Shown: positions 50,320-61,946 of the stretch, one piece after another | Position numbering within the stretch: position 1 is the stretch's first letter | Layout of the letters: each line of letters begins with the position of its first letter | Assembly: GCF_020382885.2 (NCBI RefSeq) | Contig: NC_058514.1 | Coordinates: forward strand, 10,898,249-10,962,248 | Length of the DNA: 64,000 bases | Source of the DNA: Scatophagus argus | Lineage: Eukaryota > Chordata > Actinopteri > Scatophagidae | Direction: 5' to 3' | Position numbers and translations under genes: made by a program | The notes under the pieces: model-generated | Databases searched by the model: none | Seen by the model: the letters and a program-made list of their open reading frames with translations, nothing else | Told to the model about the DNA's origin: nothing

Positions 50320-51596
50320 ATTTGATAGTTGTGAGTTTTTTTCTTTGTCTCAGTTTACTGTTTTGAGCATTTTCTTTTTCAGACATTAAAAAAATGGCAC
50401 ACTTTGTCTCTTTGTTTTGTCTTAGAGAGCAAAGTACAACAAAAAACTTTGCAATTTCAGGGAATTATTGTTTCCTTTATTTGGCTGAAATGTCAGCATT
50501 TGACCCACCTCAGGGGCTCCACTGTGACTCAGGTCTGTGTTACTGAGAGGTTGATTGATTTCAAGTGGCAAGTTAAGCTTCACATTTCCTGTGTTAGTCA
50601 TTAAGCTTAATTAGTGCGGAGATGTGGAAGCATGTAGCTGAAGCTCAATTATAAGCAGAGAAATGTCCCTGTTTTGCAAAAATATTTAGAAATACGTGGA
50701 CAAATTGCCTTAAAATTTCTGATCCTTGATTTTTTTTTTTTCTCAACACAGCTGGGGAAAAAAAGAAAAAATGACAGGATTTACACATGAATTTGCAGAA
50801 ACACAGTTTGCAAAAGAAAGAGGGGAGGTTTGTGGGTGTGGGCTTGCTGGAAAGGCTCTGCCAATGTCCATTTCTAACTCAGCCAAGTTAAATCCGGTGT
50901 GAACTGACCTCGGCAGCTTATGTGACTCACCTCTTTTGCCGCTCTGAGAGTTAGAAATGTGCAATCACAGGGGGTTGCAAGGCATCAACAAAACGAACTG
51001 TGATGGCACAAAACAGATTACATAATGTCTATCCTGTCATCTCATGTCATTACATCTTCATCGACTGCTGGTTGTCGTGTCCACCCTGAGTGGACTGAAA
51101 CTTCTGTGTCTGAATGGTCCCACAAGCCTTTCATAATCATCACTTTATGGCAGATATAATGCGTGGACCTGCTCCTTCTATCAAATAGCCTCAGTTAATA
51201 CTTTGATTCCCAGCTCATCTGAGAACTGAGAACTTGACCTCAGACATCATTAGGATGTACTGCACAATGATGATACATTGAACCTGAAATATAAAACTTA
51301 TTTTTAGGGTGGCTGTCTTTCATAAAAATGTAAATCCATGTATGCTTTTTACGGGAATGTAAAAGCACACAATTTAAGAAATAATTACATAACATCATAT
51401 TTTGATGTACATTTTCCTGAAGGGGCCAAAAGAAAGGGAAAGACTGTGGAGGCTGGCCTAAGTTTAGCATTACAAACCCCCGCCCCTCTCTTCGCTCATG
51501 TTAAATACTAAAACCTGAGCATCTACAGCTAAATCCCCAGGGACTGCTTCAGCCTTGAGACCAGAGTTAAACTTAGAAGATCCAAGTGGCACTGCG
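50320..51596 (+). other. kdm5a-slc6a13 spacer and transporter 5' region
   Basis: About 1.3 kb without a recognisable gene. The last 100 bases should hold the transporter promoter and leader; TTAAATAC near 51500 is a weak TATA-like word. The frame at 50404-50604 shows no family similarity. Confidence 0.45.
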
Positions 51597-54500
51597 ATGA
51601 AAGGTAAGCTGTAAATGTCAGTCATTTTGCAAGATTTTCATTGTGATTTGAATGGATTTAAGCTCATTACAGTAATTTCTTTTTTTTTTTAGTTTAAGGT
51701 AAAGGTAAATATTTTGTTGCACTTCAATGAAAGTGATGCAACTCAAAGGTCAAAATGCAACTTTTTTGTGTGCTTTTATGTACATGTGTTGTTTGTTAGA
51801 AGGACTGAGCATGCATACTTCTTTTCTATTTATGCAATTTGACACTTTCAGATCTTACAGGTGCATAGTAAAACTTCTTTCCTCCACTGTTACCCATTCT
51901 GCAACTGGAACTGTTTGTCATGTCTCATGCTTGCTTAAGGACATCTTTACTGTTACTGAGTGCACGGAAAAACAACTCCACTTCATGCAACAACAAACAG
52001 CATCAGTAATCTCCTGCAATCCTCCTCCTCTCTGTCTGTCTGTTCTGCAGGAGACGTTGCCAAAGCACGACTCCCCAATGGCACCAGCCAAGCCAAGGAC
52101 CTGCTGTCCCCCTTGGAGGAGAAGATGGAGGAGCGGGGCCAGTGGAGCAACAAAATAGAGTTTATTCTGTCGGTCGCTGGCTCCATTATCGGTTTGGGAA
52201 ACATGTGGCGCTTCCCTTACCTCTGCTATAAGAATGGAGGAGGTGAGTGGAGGATGAGCTGAGCGGAGGAGGGGGGTTAAAGTATGTTCCTCTCTTTGGT
52301 AGTTTTCAATGAATTCACTGACATGTGGAGGGTACGCTGTTTGCTGTGGGTCAGGCTTAGAGAAGTCAATATTACTCTAGTGTACTCGAACAATCACCCA
52401 TGCATTATTGTTTTTGCATTGCACTGAATAGTAGTAATAATACATGAATGCAAAAAGCAAAGGCAAGACATTACAGAGCGCCTGAGTGCTCCTTTTTAGA
52501 TCTCACTAGCTCATGTGAAAGAAATAAAATCATGTGTATTTGAGGACTCACATTTAACCAGAATTGGACCCCAGAGAATGTTTTACTCCATTTGGGGATG
52601 GACGTGCTCGTGTAGCCGCTAAATTGGACGCCCCTCTTCCTCCCTCCACGGGGTGGCAGGGTCAGGGTTCAGGGCTGATCGGGGTCAGGCAGCTGTTGTT
52701 GCTTCTTGCTCACAGCAGCTGTCCCTGCAGAGAGGCGGAAATCTGAGCGCACCAAACATCCTCGACCACCCTATGGGACATCAAATGCAAAAGGCAAGAG
52801 AGAGTGGCAGTGGCCGAGGTCTAAAGCTAAAGGAAAGAGCATTGAAGGAACTTTTCTTCATGTCTTCTTGCATGTCTTCTTAGTTCTTGTTTTCATCAAG
52901 AGTTATAATACAGATCATTATGTTCAAGCATGTATTCACCCATTAAGGTCAGAAAAATATCATTTCTTGAACATAAAATATGACATTGTGTACACTTGAG
53001 TTTGCATGGTTTTAAATTTTCCATTTTCCATTTACTTTTGTATTTTAGGTTTGTTCAAAGCAGCTTAAAATCACATTTACTTAAATATAATTTGGTGCAA
53101 ATGCAATCAACATATGCCACCGGAGACAGAACAAACAAACAGGTAATAGGTGATGAATGCTATGTAATAAGTGATCTGAGAGAAGGTTAAAGAGATGAGT
53201 GAAAGAGAGAGTGACGGGGAAGGTTCACATCTGTTTAAAATATTTGACTCTCTCCATGAATCATTTTTATGTAGTAGAGGTATCTTTTAGAGTCCTAAAA
53301 ATTATTTTACACATAAGTTCTGCATCTTTCTGCAGAGTATTGCACACAATGGAGGATCATATCTCTGCTGTAGTAACTGCTGTAGTCAGATGCAGTCTGC
53401 ATTTGGGTCCACAGTGTAAGAAGGCCCTGGTTGTGTGTGCTTCACTGAGTTCCTCAAGATGATTCGGTTTAATCCAAAGAACAAAGATGTTCTACCTGTA
53501 CATTAAAACTGTTGTTTAAAATAAAAAAAAATCTGAATATTTCCACAACACTGTATTCTGGTCAGGTGGATTAAAAACTGCTATTGTGAGAAAATGAATG
53601 GGATTCTCTGTTTATGCATTGGCTCTGCGATGGATTTAGGTCACATGTGTCACCTATTGCATGCTTGGACAAGCCTCAGCCCTCATGACCATTAACAGGA
53701 AAATTAAACAGGCATATAAGATGATGGTCGACCGTTTTCAATACTTTTCTGTGATATCACGTATAAGCCTTAACACTAAAATCCTTTTCCTCTTTAATCT
53801 CAACTCAGGTGCATTTCTCATCCCCTACTTGATCTTCCTGTTTACTTGCGGTGTTCCTGTCTTCTTCCTGGAGACTGCCCTGGGCCAGTACACCAGTGAG
53901 GGAGGCATTACCTGCTGGAGAAAAATCAGTCCCTTGTTTGAAGGTAGGCAGGACAGGTGTATCACCTCCTGTCAACATCTGATAAATGTTATGAAACCAT
54001 AAAATGAGATGGAAATAGATGAAACCTGAGTAGCCCAGTAAAATGTGTCCACTGGCTGTTTTAAGTGCCATATTCTAAAATGTTGTTTCTGCAGGTCTTG
54101 GCTATGGCACACAGGTAATCGTGACTCTGTTGAACTTCTACTACATCATCGTTCTGGCCTGGGGGATTTTCTACCTGTCTTTCTCCTTCTCTTGGGACCT
54201 GGCCTGGTCGTCCTGCAACAACACATGGAACACAGGTAACAGATGCTCTTCAAAATGCATCAGATGTTCCTCAGATGTTTTTTATTTACATTTTAAAATT
54301 TCTACATTTTGCCCCCCCCCCAGAAAACTGTGTGGAATTTCAGAGGAGAAACAGCTCAATCAACCAAACAATTGACCCAAACACCACCTCTCCTGTCATG
54401 GAGTTCTGGGAGTGAGTTTTTCCTCATCCTTATGTCCTCTTGCTGATATGTCTCTGTTCTGACAATAGCAGTGATGCAATTTCCCTGCATTTGTTTCCTG

Positions 54501-57500
54501 TCTCTGCAGGAGAAGAGTGCTGAGGATTTCCTCAGGCATTGACCACATGGGCTCTCTGAACTGGGACCTGGCCCTGTGCCTGTTCATTGCCTGGGTCATG
54601 TGCTACTTCTGCATCTGGAAGGGGACGAAATCCACAGGAAAGGTGGGTGAACTGGGCCCGTGAAAATACCAAGTGACCCCTTTTTAAATTGTTTATTATT
54701 GTTTTACCAAAGGGGCACTTAAAAGATGACACCTGGTATTTATTTCTTCTTTTTGACATGTTTCTTCTTTAACATCACTGCATGTGTGTATAGGTGGTCT
54801 ACTTCACAGCGACCTTCCCATATCTGATGTTGATCGTGCTGTTGATCAGAGGACTCACCCTGCCTGGTGCTGGGATCGGCATCCAATTCTACCTTTATCC
54901 AGACGTGGGACGACTGGCGGACCCACAGGTACCACAGTGTCACACAAAACCCCATTAAAATGCAGAGAACCTAATGACTGCTGTCTTCTTTTTTAATATA
55001 TCATGATGGTACAATCAGTGAATTGAAACTAAATTCCCGTTGAGCTGCTTTAGAAGATTTAGTGATGTGGTCCCTGTTGGTGAGGGCACACCAGGTGCAG
55101 GTGTCCCATGGATCTCTGTTGGGGAGCCTAGTTTCTGCTGGGTCCATCTGCTGTCCATGAAAGAGGCAGGGGCCACAGGGATCAAACACAGGGCCAGCAC
55201 ACCACAGGGACTGTAAATACGAGCTCTACCACACAGTCAGCTAACCAGGCAGAGTTTTTAAATGGCTCATTTCTGTTTCTATTATTTTATTGTCTCATTC
55301 TGCTTTGGTCATTAAAACAAACCAAGCAAACTAGCGTAAAGCCCGATGAGGGATATGTTATGCGTTATTTTCCTGTGATCTATTTATGGAAGCTTGGTTT
55401 GTTAATCAATGTGTAGAAGAACAGCCTATGGCAGACTGTTAACACTAATGTGCAACTTCTGCAGTCAATGATTACGCATGCTGACATGTGAATTCCTCTG
55501 ATTTATCTAAACATTGCACAGCACCTTTTATGTATACACGTTGAACATCAACCAAAGTATGAACAACATTTAGTTTCAGCAGCTTATTGTTGTTCTTTCT
55601 TTTGTGTAAGGTGTGGATGGATGCTGGCACACAGATCTTCTTCTCCTATGCCATCTGTTTGGGGTCGCTAACTGCTCTGGGAAGCTACAACAAATACAAC
55701 AATAATTGCTACAGGTATGTCAGCGATCTACATGCATTCTTACATGCTCAAATAAACAGGTACTTACAAAGAAGATGATGATCAAAACTGGCTTTAAAGT
55801 AGCTATCATTAACATCATCATCAGGTGTGGCTGAGGTGACCACCTGTCTGAAGCCTAATGACGTCTCTTCCCCCCACAGAGACTGCCTGTCGCTGTGCTT
55901 TCTGAACAGCGGCACGAGTTTCGTGGCAGGCTTTGCCATCTTTTCCATCCTGGGTTTTATGTCTTATGAACAGAACGTCCCCATCTCAGAAGTGGCAGAA
56001 TCTGGTGAGGCTTGCATCGACTACACTCAAGGCCAAAAGGGATAATAAGAATCTATTTGACTAGCTTCTGAGCAGTATTTTATTCGATCAGTCTACATTG
56101 TGGAACTTGTCTTTGTAGGTCCAGGCTTGGCCTTCATAGCTTACCCCCGAGCTGTGAGCATGATGCCTTTCTCTCCTCTGTGGGCTGCTCTCTTCTTCAT
56201 CATGATTGTCTTTCTGGGGCTTGACAGTCAGGTAGAAAGTTAATTACTGAAACAAAATCTGTTTCAGGGACTTGTTTTCACTTTTTTTGCCTCTTTGTAA
56301 ATTGATGTCAAATCTAGGCAGGTCTTTTCTTCACAACAGCTGACATACAAAAAGAGTTCATTTGTTTTCCTGCGCTTTCTTCTCTCCCCCTGGTTTTCCT
56401 CACATGTCCCATCAGTTTGTGTGTGTCGAGAGCCTTGTTACGGCGATAGTGGACATGTACCCCGCTGTGTTCCGACGTAAAAACCGCAGGGAGCTCTTCC
56501 TGCTAGCCGTCAGTCTCTTCTCCTTCTTCGTGGGCCTTGTCATGCTCATGGAGGTAGGCCCCACACTCTGGGACCACACACACACACACACACACAGATG
56601 CATGCACAGAGACAAAGATCTGCAAGCACAAACTTGGCTTTTACAGCAGTATTTTTTAAAGATCATTTTATCAAAATCTGTACAGTTAGTGTCTTTAAAT
56701 CTTATTAGGTGTTTTCTGTTAATATATTTTTCCATACTAAACTAAACTAATGAAATGAGCTTCATACACACACACACTCACACACACACACACACACTCA
56801 CATCGGGCTGTTGCTGGGGAGGGGGTTGCACCGGGTGCTTTCTTTTGATGCTTTGTTCTGCTAACATAAACTATTACGGAGTCCCACATGGTTGACATGG
56901 TTTCACCTCTGCACAGCTGGAAGCATGAATGCTCTGCAGAGGTGTCAACAAGTCATCATTTTGTAAGTACAAGCAAGTCATAATGACCATGTGGAATTTG
57001 TGTTTTTTAAAACTACTTTAGATGACACAGATTATCAAAAAAGAGACTATGTTTAAATAAAAACAGTCTAGTTTGTATTTATGCATTATAAAAACAACAC
57101 TGTTAAATAGTTTGGTGCTTTACCTGTTGTCGCCATATGAAAAGATTACCTGATCCTCTACATGCTACAGTATGTCCAGTTGGATTGTGACAACAATGCT
57201 TAAATAATAGAACATATTATGTCTTTTTTGCAAGCCAGACAAGTCAAACTACAACAATTTTTTTTATCGTATAAGGTGTTCACAAAAACACAGGAGTTTA
57301 TCGAATTAAAAAAAATGGTCATTGGGTTATTTAATTAACCGTCAGTCTATTTTGTATGAAAACCAGTTTATTAAATGTAGCAGGTTAATGATCCAATGCA
57401 ATTATGACTCAGCGCTTCTTATCTCTCTCTTTGTAGGGGGGCATGTATGTCTTCCAGCTGTTTGATTACTATGCAGCCAGTGGCATGTGTCTTCTCTTCA

Positions 57501-58355
57501 TGTCCATCTTTGAGACTGTTTGCATTGCATGGGTCTATGGTAAGACATAAAAGACTCATTGGTGATGATGTAGAAATGCGTTTCGCAGTCATTCCAGTCA
57601 ATGTTTACCCAAATCACTGGCAGATGTTCCTGTTAGTGAAGAGAAAAATGTCTTTACTGTGTTTATCCAGGTGCAGATCGCTTTTATGATAACATTGAGG
57701 ACATGATTGGCTACCGCCCAGGTCCTTACATCAAGTACTGTTGGTTGTTCTTCACCCCAGCCACGTGCATTGTGAGTATCAACAAACTAATTAAGGAGCA
57801 TCATGGCTTTCCAAAAATGACAAAGGCTGACAGCACCCGAGGTATTGCAGAAATCAAAAGAAATTCACCCTTCACCTGTAGTAATACTTGTCTGCTGGTC
57901 TCTGCAGGGTACCTTTGCCTTCTCCCTCATTAAATATACTCCTCTGAAGTACAACAATGAGTATGTGTACCCGTGGTGGGGCTATGTCATTGGCTGGCTG
58001 CTCGCACTCTCCTCCATGGTCTGCATCCCACTTTGGATGATATACAAGATCAGCACCACTGAAGGGACACTCCGAGAGGTAAGAGCTGACCCTTATAGTT
58101 GATCTCTGTGATCTTTCATTGTTAGGGCTTGACTTGAATGCACCTCATTGTGGAATAAAAATGGTGAAGGCTGGAGCTCATTAACAGTGATTAATCTTTC
58201 TACAGCGCATCCAGCTGCTCATCACACCATGTGACAGCTTACCCAAAACAAAGAGGGAGCAGGAGAAATTACTGGCCATCTTTGCTCCTGGGGGAGATGC
58301 CACCATGAATACAAATGGTTACTATCCTGTTTCAGAGAGAGACTCCAACTTATGA
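51597..58355 (+). CDS. slc6a13: SLC6 Na+/Cl- dependent GABA/betaine-type transporter (GAT2-like)
   Basis: Plasma-membrane SLC6 symporter. Exons: 51597-51603, 52051-52242, 53809-53943, 54095-54235, 54324-54411, 54510-54642, 54794-54928, 55611-55714, 55880-56004, 56119-56231, 56416-56553, 57437-57539, 57671-57771, 57908-58078, 58206-58355. They join to 611 residues (human GAT2 602, BGT1 614). The first coding exon holds only ATGAAAG; the phase then fits. Twelve membrane segments are expected. Family marks: [17 protein letters not shown] in TM1, an extracellular loop 2 with a Cys pair and N-glycosylation sites (NNT, NSS, NQT, NTT), [44 protein letters not shown], and [10 protein letters not shown]. 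The cytoplasmic tail ends SERDSNL. GAT2 (slc6a13) is preferred because of sequence and kdm5a linkage, but BGT1 (slc6a12) or a fish paralog such as slc6a13l cannot be excluded. Ser47 replaces the Glu normal for this subgroup. Confidence 0.85.
55020..55255 (-). mobile_element. Probable tRNA-derived SINE
   Basis: On the minus strand the 5' end reads like a decayed tRNA promoter: GGTTAGCTGACTGTGTGGTA resembles an A box and GTGTTTGATCCC about 45 bases later resembles a B box (GTTCGANTCC). The remainder is non-coding. Lies in the intron between transporter exons 54794-54928 and 55611-55714. Family not assigned. Confidence 0.55.
56575..56801. repeat. Two (CA)n microsatellites
   Basis: CA runs at 56575-56596 and, with interrupting CTCA units, at 56764-56801, both in the transporter intron that begins at 56554. 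Confidence 0.9.
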
Positions 58356-59328
58356 GGCTTCCACTGGTGATGCATGTAGGAAAGACGTGGAGTTTAGTTC
58401 CCATCTTTCACTTGCTGCACCTTCGCCTCCATCCCAAAGATCACAGCAGGGAAAGATATGATAAAGTGTCACATCATCTACTCAATACACAACAGACATG
58501 GAGGACTCGGGTGATAATAGGCCTACAGTGTGTTGCATTTGGAAGTGTTCTGTACATTTCTTGCATGGTAGTAATATGATAAAGGAATCATAAAGAAAAA
58601 GAATTTTAAAAGTCATTCATTATGTGGATGTATTTTGCATAACTTAGAGGTTTTAAAGGGCACAACAACATTTATTTCAGGGACAAAAGTCATTTACTTT
58701 ACTCAAACTGACTCACTATATTACTACGTTGGTATGCAGTATATTGTTTAGTCCCGCATTTTACTGGTGATGCAAATGAAATAATTCACTATCATCTGAA
58801 ATGTATGAGCCAACCTTGCTCTGAGAAAATGTTGTTTATCACAGGAAGTTAGTGTCATTTTCATCTTGGGCAAAGGTTGTAATTGTAAAGAGACAGACAT
58901 ACACGCTCCCCCAGAGGTCTATAAATAAATATGTTAGTTTGCATAGTAAGGATGAAGTTTGTGCAGATGAAACACTGACAGCAAAATCAGTAATGGAACA
59001 GTTTGTCACCACTGAAGTACTGTGAACTGAATTACTTTTCCAAGTCTCCTTGTGTATCTGACATCGCTTCATGGCTACTTAGCCATTATTTGTATCATAT
59101 ATTGTATTATCACAACTGATTGGGGAAATTTTACTGTATTTACAACAGTCAAAATAAAATGGTTTGCATTAATGGGCTGTGTAAGGAAAAAAAAAACAAT
59201 GCCAGAAAAAATGATAATATTGTAGCACCGCAGTTGCTGTAGAACTAACATGACATATAGTTTCATATGTTATGCTGTAACATAATATGACTGTATAAAG
59301 AAATGTGAATCTTGTAAGTATGTTTTTA

Positions 59329-59334
59329 AATAAA
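59329..59334 (+). promoter_or_regulatory. Poly(A) signal of the SLC6 transporter gene
   Basis: AATAAA (in TTTTTAAATAAACATGC) about 975 bases after the transporter stop codon. The 3' UTR between them shows no coding frame of note. Confidence 0.55.
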
Positions 59335-59441
59335 CATGCAAAATTTCATGGTGTCTAGAACGGTTTCAAGACACCGTGAGTGTTACACAGTGTTGTGTAA
59401 GTGTTGTGATATCTCTCTGGAGGCAGAGTGAGAGAAACACT

Positions 59442-59812
59442 GTCAAATTAATTATCCATCCATCCATTTTCTATACCGCTTATCCGTCAGGGTCGTGGGG
59501 GAGCTGGAGCCTATCCCAGCTGACTACGGGCGAGAGGCAGGGTTCACCCTGGACTGGTCAGTCAATCGCAGGGCCAACACACAAAGACAGACAACCACAC
59601 ACTCTCGCAATTTAGAGTAGCCAATTAACCTAATGTGCATGTTTTTGGTATTGTTGGAGGAAGCCGGAGTACCCGGAGAAAACCCACGCAGGCACAGGGA
59701 GAACATGCAAACTCCACAGAAGGGCCCAGACCAGGATTCGAACCTGGAACCCTCTTGCTATGAGGCGACAGTGCTAACCACTGCACCACCGTGCCGCCCG
59801 TCAAATGAATTA
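59442..59812. mobile_element. Complete dispersed retroelement-type insertion with target duplication
   Basis: The insert 59455-59799 is a repeat very common in fish: CCATCCATTTTCTATACCGC, GGGGGAGCTGGAGCCTATCC, GGAGAAAACCCACGCAGGCA, GAACATGCAAACTCCACA and a right end in CACCACCGTGCCGCCC. It is flanked by GTCAAATTAATTA (59442-59454) and GTCAAATGAATTA (59800-59812), a 13-bp target-site duplication with one mismatch. A short TCCA repeat at the left end looks like the element's 3' tail, so transcription would be from the minus strand. It lies about 100 bases beyond the transporter poly(A) signal. Confidence 0.8.
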
Positions 59813-60464
59813 CATTATGGAAAATGCACAGTCGTATTCAGGACTAAAAGCCTGGATATCTTGGCCTTCTTCCAAGTCCCCCAACTTTACGAACTGCAAC
59901 ACTAAATCACTAACCCTTTCACTTCCTCATCATGACACTGTAAACTTCAAATCATTTTTACTTACATATTCATTAGTGATTGTGAAAGCAGCACAATCAG
60001 GTATTGCAGAACCGTAGTTTGCATAATATGCTTACAGGCTATCCAAGCTGCATTTCCCATAAGAACGGCCAGACATTTTCATAAATGACTTCTAGGCTTT
60101 TGTGCATTTTGCTGTTTCACAGTGACAGAGAAGGCGTAATTTCTGATGAGGAAAAATCAGACTAAGTCTTGGGACTGTTATGACAAAAGACTAAACGCAA
60201 TTGTTTGTTTTGTCAATCAAATGACACAACACTGGTGTGTAATATTTTTTATTAAAACTGTAAAAAAATTCTAGACATCAAAAAGGCAGCCACGATGATT
60301 GAGCAGTTTTGGATAATTTTTCTAGAATACTGTTACCACTGGGTGTCATGCTTCTCCTGTTCTGTCGACGAGCTGCTGATTGGCTAAAACAGACCGTCAC
60401 CCTCTACGTGCCTCAGTGACGCCCAACGTTTACCCACAATGCAGCGGGTGATGTCTGAGGAAAG
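59813..60464 (+). promoter_or_regulatory. usp15 upstream region and promoter
   Basis: No gene is seen in this spacer. The last 110 bases before the usp15 start hold an inverted CCAAT box (ATTGG in GCTGATTGGCTAAAAC, about 60378) and a CRE-like word (CAGTGACGCCC, about 60413), with no TATA box. An upstream ATG at 60440 (ATGCAGCGG) precedes the usp15 start codon. Confidence 0.45.
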
Positions 60465-61946
60465 ATGGCGGAAGGAGGAGCGGCTGATCTGGATACTCAG
60501 AGAGGAGAGGTCGCAGCACTGTTGAAAACACCGCTAAGAAAGGGAGACACTTGGTAAGGCTTGAGCTGATAGCTTTTCAAAGATACCGCGTGGCCGTCGG
60601 CTGGCTCTGCCGGAGCTGTCAACGGCATGAAGGATAAGAAAGCCGAGGTGACGGGCCGTGTTGACAGTTGGCTCCGAACTAGCTAACTGGAGCCTGTCAT
60701 CTTCATGTATGTCAGCTTGGCATGCTAGCGGTGGTTTAGCCATCGCTGGATGCTAAATTGTCAGTGATGAACGATCGACCCCGTATCTTTTACGTTAAAT
60801 GTCTTACTCTGGTAATTACATTCGTTACTGCCATTTTAGTATCTCGTCTTTTATCTGATGACATGATCTCAGTGAGGGTACATTTCGATTGTCTGCTCTA
60901 GTTAGCAGGCTAATAGCTAATTAGCTAGTCTAGCGAAGGTCCAAGTGGTTTGCCAGGCTTTGGGGTTCATCCGTCGGCTTCTGCAGGGCGGAGTCGGAAA
61001 AGAAGCACCTGTCAAAATCACAGAGCCAGCTGGCCAGGCATGCTGCAACCTGAGCTGACGTCTCCGTCAACAGTGCTGCTGTTACAATTATTAATCTGTG
61101 TCAAAGTCAGATTTGTGTAGAGAACTGGCAGCAAGGTAGCCTTCACCTGTCCATGTATTTCTGTTGTCACCGTTTAATATGTAAAAAGAAATACAAAACC
61201 CTTGGTTTACACATTAAAGATCTGTGGCCCTTAAACAATCTAGATTCAATCTGATTAGCAGTGTCCCATCTTGCTGTATCAGAGCTGAAATCATACTGCT
61301 TGCTTTCTGTGCAGGTACCTGGTGGACAGTCACTGGTTCAAACAGTGGAAGAAATATGTGGGATTTGACAGTTGGGATAAATACCAGATGGGTGACCAGA
61401 ATGTCTACCCAGGACCAGTTGATAACTCTGGTCTTCTCAGAGGTAAGACAGATGATGCATAACCTCCTTAGACCTCCGATCACCATCATTATTATATAGT
61501 AAATATTGTGTGGCTTTTAACACCCCTGATCCATGGTCAGTATATCTTTATCATTCTGGAAGTAGCAACAAAGAGTTCAGAGGAAAAGGGAACAAAAAAC
61601 AACATTGTTGACTGGCTCTATAGAATAGTTCTTTTCAGGGGGAGGGAGGGAGGGAGGGGTGTTCATAGAAAGCTCTCCAGCGTACCTTTTTCTTTGTTTG
61701 TTTTGTGTCGTGTGAGACAGTCAGCGCAGGGTCGCTGGTGTTAAGTGTTGTCCCATAATGTGCTTTTCCTCCCTCTGCCTGCCTGCTTCTTTCCTCATCC
61801 CCTCCCTACCTCTAGATGGAGATGTGCTGGCCATCAAGGAGCACCTCATCGACGAGCTCGACTACATCTTGGTCCCAACAGAGGGCTGGAATAAGCTTGT
61901 CAGCTGGTATGGACTGACAGAAGGTCAGGAGCCAATTGCACGAAAG
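60465..61946 (+). CDS. usp15: Ubiquitin carboxyl-terminal hydrolase 15 (first three coding exons)
   Basis: USP15 is a cytosolic and nuclear deubiquitinase acting in TGF-beta, COP9-signalosome and RIG-I related pathways. Exons 60465-60553, 61315-61442 and 61816-61946 join to 116 codons. The start [13 protein letters not shown] is nearly the human USP15 N-terminus, which separates it from USP4 and USP11. The rest is the DUSP domain: [53 protein letters not shown] and GQEPIARK. The ubiquitin-like and catalytic USP domains lie in later exons. The next expected exon (human VVEQGMFVKHCKVEVYL) is not found before 64000, so the gene runs off the window and its third intron exceeds 2 kb. Confidence 0.95.
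61638..61659 (+). other. G-quadruplex-type motif
   Basis: GGGGGAGGGAGGGAGGGAGG has at least four runs of three or more G separated by single A, in the second usp15 intron. Such sequences can fold into a parallel quadruplex in DNA or nascent RNA. Confidence 0.6.
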
